This document shows positions 1 to 12,290 of a stretch of 64,000 nucleotides of DNA, in pieces. Where the stretch lies: the NCBI GenBank assembly GCA_033296885.1, contig MU863902.1, positions 1-64,000 of the forward strand, written 5' to 3'. Made by a program: the position numbers and the translations under genes. The notes below the pieces were generated by a model. That model did not search any database, had not been told where the DNA came from, and was given only the letters and a program-made list of their open reading frames with translations. The DNA is from Triangularia verruculosa (lineage: Eukaryota > Ascomycota > Sordariomycetes > Sordariales > Podosporaceae). The stretch's first letter is position 1; the number at the start of each line of letters is the position of its first letter.

Positions 1-3000
1 CAATTGAGCTATCTGGAATCGTGATAAGATGCTATGGTACTTCATGTTATATAGAGAAATGGCTCTTTTGGAAGTATCTTAGCATGGTTGAAATACTGAT
101 AAAATCAAGAGGTGTATACCCTATCAGGTTAGTAAGTCACACGCTACCATTTAAAAAGCTGGGATAGGTGTACCAGGGCATGATGGTCCAACGGGGAAGC
201 TGGCGGTCATCCAGGGGAACACTGGTGGGGTGGCCCTTGCAGAGCTTCCATCTTCCTTGCGGCCGTACCTGCAGAAAAGACCTCACGCCCAGTATGCAGC
301 ATAACTAGGTGGTTTGGATATCATTCGAGTTTGCTCTCCCAGTTGACCGATGACCAAACCTGTTAACCTGAGGCTCTCGAGGGCATACTGTGTAGACAAG
401 ACAGCCAGAGGCTTCAAGAACCTAAAAAAAGTTCCAGACTCCAGCCAGCAGGCTAAACTCGCCAGTTCGAGACATGATCTGCAATACGTCATGCATATTG
501 AAGTTTTGTCGACCTCTATTGAGATTTGGTTGGTGAGCCTGCCATATATCTGCTTGAAGAACGTCGCAGACTCTGCACGATACAATAACCGGTCAACACT
601 ACAGGCGCAGTGGAGGGTTGCGGTTGCTCCCAGCTGAGGCGGAATGGTAAATTAGCCCACCTTCACCAAGACCGGGCCTTTTGGAAGTATGTACATGAGC
701 AACAGACATCAATTTGATATGAATAAAGAAGGTGACGTCGAGACTTGATTGAGTCCGTTTTGAAACGGGACGAACGACAATTAAGGCCCACAGGTGTTCC
801 TCTGAATCAGCAGAGCAGATGAATGATTCGGCCTCTACAAGTGAAAACGTCCAGCACTCGGGAGGTTATTCACACACCAGAGCTCTCTCCAACGACCCTG
901 ATTGATTGGCCAATTCGCTTCACCAAACACGACAGCGTCACATTGCAAAGCACCAAGAAGATGGAGAGACGACTGTTTACAAATATGGTGGAAACAGCGA
1001 GACATCGGGGCTGCCACTGTCTGAGACCGAAACAGGGACTTTGCTGGCTGGCAGTTGTTGTTTCGTGTCCACAGTTCGTCCGGGACAAGAGGAAATCCCC
1101 ACAAACACACGGCAATCGAAGGAGAGGTCAAACTTCCAACCTATCAAGACTCACGACGAGGCGAGGTGGCAGCGCCATGGGGAATGCGACAGTTTACTCG
1201 CAGGCCCGGCAAGGGAAACCATTGGTGAACCAATACGTTATGACATCGTGCTGCAACAACAGCCCTGTCTGGTGGACTAGAATCGCCAGATCCAAAAGGG
1301 CCGTTGCTACTCCCATCCCCTCCCATCGTCAGATCTGGATTCGAGACTTGAGGCATGGTGAACTTTGGGCGGTCAGCTCAGTGGACACAGTGGAGAGCCT
1401 GTCCACGCGTCTAGGGCAGAGAAGCAGGGACAAGGAGGTTGTCAAATGGCCAAGGCGGCACCCGGCGGCGTCACAACGGCGAAGACAAGGAAACACTCCG
1501 ATCTCTGGCCGACTGTCCCCGCCGACCGTTTTGTCAACGGACGGATGGACTTTGATAGTAGGAACGCCTCCTCCATGTCTCCCCATGGTGAGGACGAGCA
1601 CGAATGCAAAGAATCAGTTCCACGTGTAAGCCAGCGATAGGTTTCCAATACCTCGGAGCTTCAGAGGAAGCAGATCGCGAGCAGGTGATGGAGACAAATG
1701 CAGGGGCCGGAGGGTCTACTGCGTAAGCAGCAAGCTAGTGTACTGCAACGCCTTCCAACTTCCTGGTTGGTTGAAAGTGCTAACAATTTTTTTTCCATCT
1801 TCCTGATTTTTCAACAACAACGGTACGCCACGGCGGACGGGCGGAAGGGATGGAACGGAACGGAGACGGCACCCATTCCCCATTACCAAAGTGTTCCGCT
1901 CTCAAAAAACGAAACCCCGCGAATGCTTCCTTTTTTTCTGTCTCCCCTCGGGTTTCTCTCTCTTTTGGTGGTTGAGCAACTTCTGCCGAAGTGCCAGGGA
2001 ACCAGGACAAGGACAGGGTCTCAGGGGAAGGTCACCCCACAGTTCCGTGTCTTAGCCTCGGGGCTTGACTTTGACAGACGGGTCAACGCCGGCCAACTCT
2101 GCGGCCACCACCACGCGAGGATCCCCAAAGTCTGGTTCTGCTTCGCTGAGAGAAAGACAAGCCCGACTTTTGCGGGATGGAAGACTGTCTCTTTGTCTTG
2201 GCAGGTGGATCTTTTCCCTATCTTTACTCGTTTTTCTTATTTTTCTTTTTTGCTATTCTTCGGCGACTGCATCCTGCGGTCTCTGAGATTCTCACATCAC
2301 CCAACTGGAAGCGGGGTTGCACTTCTCAAGCTCCAAGCTTCCTGGTAGCTTCCCCGGCAGCTCTTCCGGTAGGGATAGGAAGGGTCCGCAAGGTGCTCAC
2401 AGCTCCCCATACGAATAGTGTGCAAAAAGAATTACCTCAGCAGGATCGACCCTGGTGGTGTTGGGCTTGAACGTTTCTTTTTAGCGGGACCTCGGTCCAA
2501 ATGCTCACGGGATTCGAACGGCAGGGCACAGCATTGATAACAAGAGATGCGGTGTGACTGAGGAGCAGAAAAGTCTGACGGACCCGTCTCATCACAGAGG
2601 AGTCTGTCTGTTCTTGTCAGTGCGAGCAAACCTTGCCAAAGAGAATTCCTATTCGGACGAATACTCCGTACAAGGCCTGTGAAGGGAGCACAACAAAAAT
2701 TCCCACCGCCAAAAGGTTTGACACCCAACCCCCCTTCGGTGGGAATGGTCTCACGCGAAGAAAGCTTGCTGGGCCAGCGGGCCAGCCCTTTTTTCTTGTG
2801 TCCCCGCATGAAACACTCCTTGACAGCTCTTTCGGCAAACAAAGCAGGGACAGCCCTGACAACCTGGAGCTGACTCGGTGTCGCTGGCATCGTGGCATCT
2901 TTCATCCCTCGTGGTGTCTTGTTCCACCAGAGCCTACTAGCCGTGTCGAGTTACACGAGAAACGATACATAGCCGCTAGACTTCCTCTCCATATCAATTC

Positions 3001-6000
3001 TCTCCAGAAAAGAGGAGAAAACGGAATAATCCACCCAAAAGAGGAGGTAATTGACGGGCCAAGTCCTGCAGCTTATGGCTTCGATTCGTTTCTCTTTTCC
3101 ATTCAGTGGAGAGAGAACCCACAGGCACCCCAACTAGCCCGCCCCCCTTCCCCCCCCCGGTTCCGTTTCCCAAAGACAAAACAATCCAACCACGGCCCTA
3201 GATTGTCTTCTGGGTCAAGACCCCATTGGGCCAGCAAGGTTCTCAAATCGCTGACAAGAGAAAAAGCGCAAGGGGGAAACCGGGTCGCGGCGCAGGAACA
3301 TCAAGAGCGCCGGCGCCGGCGCCAGTAGCCGACACACAGCAGTGGGCTTGATGCCCAAAGACCGTGCGTTGCTCACGGCAGAAAGAACGTCTGTGCCAAC
3401 GGCAGAAGGACCCTTGACGAAAGAAAAAAGAAAAAAGAAGTGCTGCAGTTGGCTCGCTCTTGTTTCTTCCGTCTGCCGGCGATCAGATACCCAAACCCCC
3501 AGTCCCCATCAAGCTCGCGATAGGGCAGACAAGGATGCCTGTGGGCAAGGGCCAAGACCATAAGGGCGGGATCTGGAGGGGAAAACCACCATGACCGACC
3601 AAACATCGTCGATTCGAGGTGGTATCAGCAACCGAAAGGAGGTATTTTTCTTTAATATAGTCTTGGTAGCATTGTGTTTCTCCTCTCTTTTGTGTCAGAA
3701 CTATTGTGCTTTCGCTATGATGCCGACAGTCCATTGGCACTGGAGTCACTTAATTATAGTCTCTCCTGGCCAATGACATGACGACGGCAAGCGGCAGATG
3801 CGGCTGTCATTGATCAGACCAGAAAGGAGGAATGTCTGGATGGACTCGAGACGCAAGTAGACATCTACTAACTTGACAGCTGGATAAACAGCGGTTGGAT
3901 GGGCCAAGGTTGGTCGGGGGTGTAAGCAAGAGTTGAAAGGATTCAAGCAAACACTCACTCTCGGACTTTCTTTTGACAACAGCTTGCAGATCTGCATCAT
4001 GCGAAGAGCTTTGCTACCTAGCTTTGCAGAAGGAAGCTGCGGACGAAACTAACACGCGGGCTGAAGTGATAACGTGATGCCTTCAACAAGAGGTAGGTTG
4101 ACAAAGAGAAAACCAGGGGATGAGGCAGATTCGGATGCTGTCCTCAGGGGCTCGCTGTCAACTTGGGACACATCTGACCTGACAGAAGTAGAATCTATTC
4201 CCATCACGGAGAAAAAGAAAGAGCAAGGCTGACGCGGCAGAAGCGGGACGGATATGGCACTGACCCTGCTGTCGTGGTGGCAAGTGCCGTTCCGTACAAG
4301 CACCCTACCTTGCATTTCGGAAGTTGGAGCTCGACGCTGAACCCTCATATGAGATCGAAAGCTTGAGGAAAACTCACGCCCGCTGAAGGATATGCAGGTA
4401 CGAGAGACAACATAGTGGCGGGAGTGTGGGTGAGAAAAGAGGGTGGGATCTAGGTGGTAGGTGCACACGGAACAGGCTGACGTTTTTCTCATCATCACAT
4501 ACATACATGACTTGCGTTGCTTCTCATTTTCGGATACTTCCCATCGTATCGGTAGTTGAGGGATTGGATGATCATAATTGCGTGAGGTGGAAGATGTCAG
4601 CAAGGAGGAAGAAACGTTTCGGTTCTCTAATTCGTTCGGTCCAATCACCACTATCGGCAAGTTCAACACCTATCATCGGTATCATCATCAAGAAGGCAGA
4701 AAAAGTGGCAAGTCGAGCTTCAGTCCAATACAACCTCAATCAGAAACTTATCCACCGATTTCACTGACCGATTGCTAGCAGCAGGATTGACTGTTGTTTC
4801 TTTCCCCACTCAACGAGGGGATGACAGAGGGATTTCCAAACAACGCGTCAAAACGGCACAGCTCACTGCTGCAACCGCTGAAGTGCTCAGCACACACACA
4901 CACACACGGCAACATATGCAGAGACAAGGCCAGGCAGGCCCCCCCCAGACTCGAGACCCAGAGAACGAGCGCCCAGCAGCAACAGAAAACGCAGGTGCGC
5001 GGAGTTCGCTGCTTATTACTTGCGTTACGAGGGTTATATGTACGTTTCACAGCCAACGATCCAATCATCTCGCCACCGGGCTCACTCAAGCGGGAAAGTT
5101 GACGATTCCCCGGATCTTGTTCCGTCCGGCTCGGCTTGCGGAGTAGTTGCTGGCTGTTGGTCGGATTCGCTGCGGAAGATCATGAGGTTTTATGATTACC
5201 TTGCGTATGCCTCTGCATTTGAGCAGACGGCTCATGTCTCGGCAAGTGTTGAATCTTTTGAGTCTGAGGTCTAGACTTTGAGCTGGTTGGGCAGGTAGGT
5301 AGGTAGGTGGTATTGTATCCTCTTACTCTCACATCATCTCTCACGTTACCTCTGGCCTCGCGCTTTAGACAATTGGACATTGAAAGTCTGGTAGAAGTAA
5401 TTACCACTTTGCTGCACGCCACTCGCTTCATCCCGTCCCGCTTTCTTCATCTTCTCAGGTGCGTTATAGCATCCATCAGTTGGAATTCTACCAATTAAAT
5501 CAGCAATTAGCTTCCGCTCTACACTTTTTTGATCTTCAAACATCAGCTCCTCTATCCCCAATCTACGGAAACGAGGGGCATCCGTCATGTTTCATATCTC
5601 TTCTTTCTCTTTCTATCTTCCTCCAGAAATGGCAAAAGAGCAACAGCAAAACCAAAGTCGGCAACGCTGTGGCGTGTCCGGATAAAACATTTTACCCTTG
5701 GTTGACAGCTTTACGGTTCCCAATCTCCATTTGCTCTCAATTTACCTTGTTGGTTCAGGTAGCATTGAGCTGCTACCTATGCCCGTCTGCACTGGCAAAA
5801 TTGTTCCAAATCGAGCGAGGCTTGCATACAGACCATTCACAATGAGCCAGAAAACCGACCAGAACCAGACAACTGGGACGGCTCGACAGCACCAAATCTT
5901 CCTTTTTAGGCGTTTTATACATTGACCTCTTTTCCGTTAAGCATGGCTGAGAGAGGGAGCTCGGTTGCGTAGCGAGCAGGAGTTCTAGGGTTGTGTTGTG

Positions 6001-7165
6001 TTGAGTTATCTACACCCACCGCACCACACGCCTACCTACCCGTTATGACGGGCAACTTGCCGAATAAACACACGCCGGGCAGCAGCAACACCCTACCTTA
6101 AGCTGAAGAAAGAAGGTTTTGATCGGACCGAAACTTTTTGCACAGACCGGTAACCGGGGTTGATTGGGGTAAGCGGGGGTATATGATATGGGATATGATA
6201 AGTCTTATATGCATATAATAATGGTTGTGCTAATATATAGGCGAACATCGGGGTTTTTCTTTTCACGGGACTCTTCCCCCCGTTATAAGATATACGATTG
6301 TCATTATACAAAAGCGAACAAAATGGAAAGATCAACACGGGGCCGGCGTGAAGGTGAGACTGATGACAGGAACCAAGAATGGGAGTCTACTGTAAACCAA
6401 CGCTGTGCTGAGCATTGGCTAAGTAAATAGGAGAAAGAACAAATTGATGGGCAAATTGCTAAAATTCGATCTCGACAACTTTGACAAGATGTATTGGAAC
6501 ATATAACTGGCCATGAAACACCGGTTTCGCTTGCATCATGACACCTGGTGCCGTGGAGCGATATGTTAAGTAGTTGGTAGAAGAAGCTTAGGTACCAAGA
6601 CTCCAACACCATCGATACCTTACATATTGATAGTTAGATAGAGCTAATGTAATCAAATTCGTGGGTGACTACCTTACATCAGCAACTTTACGTGCAATGT
6701 ATGATAAGAAAACAAGGAGAACACACAAGAATGGCAGATAGAAGACACCATGACACCAGTAAATATAAGACGTCTTAATACAAGTCCATTCTTCTTTTCC
6801 CCACCCACAGACTATCAAAACACAAGCCCCGACGGCTGTAAATGTACACTATAAAATCACTCTCCTCAGAGACCCGGAACTCCAATAACCCACATAACCA
6901 TTCCCATTAGCTAGCCATGCCAGCAATTCCATTCCTCAAGATTGCAAAGAACTCCCTGGAATGTCGGTTGGGTATACACTGTCGCTGGCGACAAAAAAAA
7001 GACTCTGCCGTAACACGGCTTTCTGCCCCCGTGGCAGCAAAGGGAGATCATCAATGCCAAATCTCCCATGGCATGCGAGACAGACTCTTCTACTTGTCTT
7101 TCACTCGCCAAGAGCTCCCAGACGTTGGACCAAAGTCACACCCCGAGAGATTAGGATGCTGAAAA
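1..7165. other. Gene-free tract (about 7.2 kb)
   Basis: I find no open frame here that I can support as a gene. The longest frames (for example 823-1629 on the plus strand) are low in conserved content, have no recognisable motif and overlap frames on the other strand. The tract has many pyrimidine-rich and purine-rich stretches and simple repeats: a CA run near 4890-4907, a GGTA run near 5292-5308 and a GCC/GGC palindrome near 3307-3323. It lies downstream of the 3' end of the minus-strand GNAT-like gene, so its right end probably includes that gene's 3'UTR. The rest may be promoter or long leader of a gene left of the window. A small unspliced gene or ncRNA cannot be excluded. Confidence 0.55.
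4890..4907. repeat. CA dinucleotide microsatellite
   Basis: About nine CA units in a row inside the left gene-free tract. It is a simple sequence repeat with no visible link to a gene. Confidence 0.9.
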
Positions 7166-9668
7166 TCAGTAGCCATCATCGGAATCAGGCACGCCCATGT
7201 CGCATCTGTATTCCCAAAGGAATTCATCAAGCCAGAATAGCTTATGGTCTCCATCCTCCTCCTTGGCCTCTCTCAGCTTTGATGACCGGTGAGCAGCCTC
7301 AAAGGTGTTCTGGTGGATGAAGCCAAGCTTCTCCTCCAGCAAGTTCTTGACCCAAACCAGATCCTTGGCGTATTCCTTCAGCTGGGGATACCGACCCGGT
7401 TGACCAAGCTGCCAACGAGGCCTATGCTTGCACTTGTAGCTAATTTGGACGACGAAGTACTTGCGAGGCATGTTCAGAATGGCCTCCTGTTGCTTGACAT
7501 CGTCCACCTTCAACTTGTGGTAAATGGGGTTGTTATGGATATCGACAAAATCAATCCCGGTCCTGGGGTTATGCTCTGGTGACATGCAAGAAAGGAGTCT
7601 GTCGAGGAGACAGAGGCCTAGCTTGTTCCGACGATGCTTGGGATCGACCCAGACGTTGAGTCTGGCGGTGTAGCGACTAGTCCCCTGCCCACTGCCAGCT
7701 ATACCTGGCTGGAAGACGCTGGCGTAGGCAAAACCAAGAATCTGACCTTTGGAGAGCCCTTGACTGGCGGCCTCGTGCTCATTGTATGGCACCTGTGGGG
7801 CGTCAGACCATTGGAGGTTACCCTCTTTGAGGCCACAGCGACGAGCGCTCCCGTAGACGGCCACTATGAATGGCATTGAAAGCTCGCGAGTGGTTTGCAA
7901 AACATGTCCCCAGTCTCCAGCGCTTGGAGGCTCAGAGTCGATAACCTGAAATCCGCTTTTCATTTCAGCCTCATAGATTAGACTGACAGCTTCCATATCC
8001 ACCATCTCAGCTGGGCGCAAGAAAGCGGGAATTTTGGGAACACCTGGATCATACAGGACCATCGGGACCTCTGGTTCCGATTCAGGCTTCGGCTTAACAT
8101 ACGGTTCAACTTTTCCCGGCTTGTATGCAAGTTGACGCTCCTCGTTCTTGTGGCCCTTTCTCTTCCTGTACTTGTGCAGATCCCCAAAGCGCCGATGGAT
8201 CATCAAATTACTAGAATAGTTGCGTCGTCTCCAGTCTTCTTCCCCCGTCAGTGCGGAGTTATCGCCGATAATGGTGTCGGGGAAGTGAACAGGTTCCACG
8301 AGCAGACCTGTATCGGTGTCGACATCGGACTTCCAGTGTTGAGGCACGTCGTCCTCAAGAAATTTTGGCTTGACATTTTCAGGAATGTCAGCCAGCCAAG
8401 TGGTGACGAAAGGCTTGAGATATTCGTGAGACTCGAAGTAATCATCATCACCGTGATCGCCAAAGTGCTTTTGCCAGTTTGTGTGAAAAAAATTGCCGTG
8501 GTTGTCCAGAAAAACATCCTTTGCCGGGGCAATCTGGTTGCGAACATCACGAGTATCCGGAAGTTCCTCGACACCTGTATCGCTAATCGCGATGGTGCTG
8601 ATTGTATCGGGCAGACTCTTTTCGGAACCCTCGAAATCTCTGTCCGGGTGAGGAATCGGATAGGTGGTCTGTAAATCGAGGGTTAGATGGTTGGGGTTCC
8701 TGACCGCAAAGAGAACGAGGGCGAGTACTTACTAGGTCTGGCGAGATATTTTCTACCTTGAGTGGCAGAAGGGCCAAAGAGCCATTCCCAGAGATGGCTC
8801 CGGCATCCACCTTCTGCGTTGACGGCCCAGGTTTGACCGGGCCAGCAACAAGCTTCGCTGTCTCTACTGGAGTAGGCAAGGTATTCTCCTTTGTGGCTGT
8901 GATCACAATCTTCGGCGCCGGTGAATCAGAGTTGGCACCTGCAGACACGAAGTTTTGTCGGAGATGAGGGGGTACGTAGCGCTTCGATGGTGCGCCTTGG
9001 GGTTTGGAGGGAGAATTGATAGCCATGCTCCTGTAGCCAGCAGTATCAGACGGGGCAGTGACCTCGTCCCAACCACCGGAGTCCGGGAGCGTGGGCTTAT
9101 CGATGTTGGTGGCCGACTTGAGCTTTCGGCCAGAACCGACAATGTTCTTCTGGAACTCGGCGGTTGCTGTCGAATCCACCCTCTTCGGAACCGGAACCGG
9201 GTCCCAGGTATCGTTCCAATCATCCGACAGAGATTGCGGATTTGGGCCGATATGCTGGGATTCAGAGAAGGCCATCGAAGTTGCAGCCGACTTCTTGAGA
9301 AGTTCCGGCAAGACCGGGGGACAATGCCATCCTTCTTTTGTTTTGTAAGGAACACCCGGCGCAAGACTTGATGAAGCTGCCGAAGGCTTCTGTTCTGTGG
9401 CATCCCAGTCGCTATTTGACTCTGGGGCGTATCCAAGCCCCGTACGGTCCGCAGGAGCTCTTTGTGCGGCGAGAATCTGATCAAGAGAGCTATGCTGGTT
9501 CTTCCGATCGGTTGTCTTGCTCTGATCGGTTGTCTTGCTTTGACCGGTTCCTCTATTCTGACCGATTCCCTTGAAGCGACTGGCGGCAGCCATGAAATTT
9601 CCAGTCGACTCTTGGGAGTCCAAGTCGACCACCTTGGGACCGGCTTGATTATACATGCTGCTGAACAT
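7166..9668 (-). CDS. GNAT-like N-acetyltransferase domain protein (two coding exons)
   Basis: Exons on the minus strand: 9668-8733 and 8668-7166, separated by a 64-nt intron (8732-8669) with GTAAGT donor and TTACAG acceptor. Both junctions are phase 0, giving about 812 aa. The N-terminal third is low complexity, with a short doubled Ser-Lys-Thr-Thr-Asp repeat and an RYVPPHLRQ motif near residue 235, as seen in RNA-associated fungal proteins. The C-terminal half resembles an acyl-CoA N-acyltransferase (GNAT) fold: an LNVWVDPKHRRNKLG stretch near residue 650 fits the strand-4 acetyl-CoA loop (R-x-x-x-x-G). The substrate is unknown. I chose the ATG at 9668 because a likely 5'UTR intron ends just before it; an in-frame ATG at 9674 lies inside that intron. 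The family call is inference from the motif; the gene structure is well supported. Confidence 0.75.
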
Positions 9669-9744
9669 CTGCATGATAAGAAAGGTTAGTATATAGGATG
9701 AGATTACGGGAGTCGGGGAGGGAGGAGAAAATAGGCAGAAATAC
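9669..9744 (-). other. Probable 5'UTR intron of the GNAT-like gene
   Basis: Reading the minus strand, a TACTAAC branch-point box and a CAG acceptor lie directly before the chosen ATG at 9668. A GTATTT donor lies about 76 nt upstream. No ATG is seen in the exon upstream of this intron, so it is placed in the 5'UTR. If it is retained, the ATG at 9674 adds only two residues. Confidence 0.55.
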
Positions 9745-10579
9745 CCAAAGGATCAAGTCGCAACACCACACGATAGAAAAGCTCGACGGTACCAAGGACC
9801 AACCCGATGACAGGAGGAGAGAGTCGACTACGCGGTTGGCGACTTTCGCAGGGTGGCAACGATATTGAAGGATGGGCGACCCGACGAGAAGGCAAGCGGC
9901 GATTGTTGCAGAGAGAGGAAAAGCAGGGGCGGACAGATGGCAGGTCTGGTTTTTGACTGCCTTGTTGTTGGCAGAGTTGCTTGGGGCAAGTGGGGGGAAA
10001 ATTCAGATATCACAATGATCTGAACTTTTTGAGGAAGGAGCAATGGTGAAAGTTGCTCTCTGTGAGTATCGGTCCGCTAAGATGAATTTTTGAATTTCGG
10101 AGGTGCTGTCTGCGATTAGGTACCTAATCGAACATCAGGAGCAAACAGATGAAAACCAAACCGCAGGAAGTAACCCATTTTCCTGCCGACTAGACTGCCG
10201 ATTGTGGTATGGAAGTTTACTGTACACTTGTTATGTCCAAGGCTAGGTCTCAATCCAACTGAAGTTAAATTACACCTATTGTCACTATATATATGTCTCT
10301 GGCTGCAGACTGGTGGTTGTCCCAAGGGTGGTCACGTGCTCCACCCCAGCAAGCACTGGGTCACCATGCTGAAAGACTAGGCATCAGCAATCTCATCGAA
10401 GCCAACAACTTCCATCTTGGAAAAAAATACATAAGCCATTTGAGTGATTTGTGGCCGGTATTGACAAGTTAACCGCCCCTGCTTTCCTTCGGACATCTTG
10501 TTCGTTTGTTCTCGATCGAGCCAAAGCCTAGAACCCCGCAGTTGACATTAGCTGGGAGCCAAGTCACCTTCCAGCCACC
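9745..10579. promoter_or_regulatory. Divergent intergenic region between GNAT-like gene and Arl2 gene
   Basis: This stretch of about 835 bases separates two genes transcribed away from each other. It must hold both promoters and the leader exon of the minus-strand gene. Nothing else recognisable is seen. Confidence 0.5.
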
Positions 10580-11422
10580 ATGCTGTCTATCTTGAGAAAA
10601 GCAAGGTTAAAGGACAAGGAGCTTCGGATTTTGATGCTGTGAGTAGGGCTCTGCATCATCTGGTCCATCAATTGCATATGCTGAAGTTGGGTACCGGGTA
10701 GTGGCCTAGACAATGCGGGCAAAACCACCATTGTCAAGAAGATCATGGGCGAGGACATCAACACCGTCAGCCCCACCCTCGGCTTCATCATCAAGACAAT
10801 TGACTATGAAGGGTAAAGTTTGTCTGCCTTGATGAGTCTTTGCACGCACACTAACTCATTTCTGAAGGTACAAGCTGAATATCTGTGAGTGTTGCATCCC
10901 CGCATCCGTCATTGACACTGGAACAATGGCTAACTCTGGTAGGGGATGTCGGTGGACAAAAAACACTTCGTTCATACTGGCGTAACTACTTTGAAAAGAC
11001 AGATGCCCTGATATGGGTTGTCGATGCCACGGACCGACTGCGCATTGATGATTGCAGAGAGGAATTGCATGGGCTCCTTCAAGAAGAGGTATGTAATTCA
11101 AGTTGAGCATAGGCGGCCAGCGACTGATATGAGGTGAAAAAAGCGACTTTCAGGGGCAAGCCTGCTTGTGTTTGCAAATAAGACAGATGTTGAGGGGTGC
11201 ATGACGGGAGAGGAGCTCAAGAGGGTGCGTGTGTTGCCGCCCTGTTTTTGCCCTGGATGGTCGATTCTAATACTAACCGGCTATATATAGGGACTAAGGC
11301 TTGATGAAATTCGAACACATCAGTGGAATGTCCTGAGATGTAGTGCTGTTACGGGAGAGAATTTGAAAGAAGGGCTAGCTTGGGTTGTGGAGGATGCTAA
11401 AGCCCGGCTGTTTCTTTATTAA
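10580..11422 (+). CDS. arl2: ADP-ribosylation factor-like GTPase Arl2 (Cin4/Alp41 family)
   Basis: Six exons: 10580-10638, 10702-10812, 10868-10884, 10943-11088, 11144-11224 and 11291-11422, giving 181 aa, the usual size for Arl2. All G boxes are present: GLDNAGKT at 21-28, SPTLGF at 43-48 (switch I), WDVGGQ at 63-68, NKTD at 123-126 and a C-terminal CSAVTGEN. The IWDVGGQK..RSYWRNYFE block is diagnostic of Arl2. In the family, Arl2 acts with tubulin cofactors (notably D) in alpha/beta-tubulin folding and microtubule maintenance. Introns are 55-66 nt, and exon 3 is only 17 nt. The fourth intron has a weak AAG acceptor, but it restores the conserved RLSGASLLVFANK frame. Two oddities: residue 2 is Leu instead of Gly, so N-myristoylation is excluded, and the residue after GF in switch I is Ile where animal Arl2 has Asn. 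Confidence 0.93.
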
Positions 11423-12290
11423 ACACCACACATCGCGAACCTCAGTTTCCCATATCACCCGCAGAATCTCATCAACCTACAGTACACTAGCCAGTCGGCC
11501 ATGTTCCATGTCATGCCGGCACTTACAATTCCAAGATTTACGAGAGGGGCACATGGTGCACCCCGCCATGCTGGTAGCAAAGATGGTGGAGAGCCCACGT
11601 CATTGTAGCTGAAATCAATGTCAAGGAAGAGCTTCCCTGATGGTGAGTGTTTTCCGAGCTAGGAGTGAGTTGCCTCGGCGATGCGAGTAAACAAATCCGT
11701 CATGCTGGGTGGACCTTTTTCTAAAAAAGGTGTTTTTCAGGCAGCCAACAGCAGCATCAGCAGGACGGCAACTCTGAAGAAGCCAACAGACCAGAGTGAA
11801 AGGAACCACAGGATCCTCCGGCAGTTACACTTGGCTAGAATGCGGTACGGAAGTATTTTGAAACAATGGCTTTCATCTCGAGGTTGCATCCTCGTTGACA
11901 CTGCCGTTGATGTGGTCAGAGCGTCGCCGGGAGAGCTGCGCAGGGGCTTTGAGACAAGCTTGCGGGCAGCCTATCAGCGCAATGATAGCGCTGCAGTGGA
12001 GCCACAAGGCCGATGCCAGGTTCCCGTCCAAGCCCCCAGAGTGTTGTCCCGTGTTGCCGGTCCGGACCAGTTTGAGACCATCAAAACTGCCCCTCCAGGA
12101 CCCTACATGCTTCTCTTGCTGCTCACTGCTCATTCTCGTTGAGGCTTCGGAAGTGCGAACACCAGCCCGTCGTGGATTCATTGACAGTGTCCCGGGCCCC
12201 GACAGCACAGAGCCGCGCCGAGAGCGCTCGTTTGTTTATATCTTTAATCTAATTTCCCCCGTGTTCGTGTCATGCAGACAGGACGACGCC
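11423..12290. promoter_or_regulatory. Intergenic region upstream of the DUF4045/gelsolin gene
   Basis: About 870 bases between the Arl2 stop codon and the next ATG on the same strand. They hold the Arl2 3'UTR and the downstream promoter or leader. Open frames here (for example 11681-12142) have no recognisable content and I do not call them. Confidence 0.5.

Noticed and set aside
823..1629. 268-codon plus-strand frame in the left tract
   Set aside because: No motif, competing open frames on both strands and composition unlike the confirmed genes.
2500..2535. GATTCGAAC string resembling a minus-strand tRNA T-loop
   Set aside because: The stem bases do not pair and no cloverleaf can be drawn.
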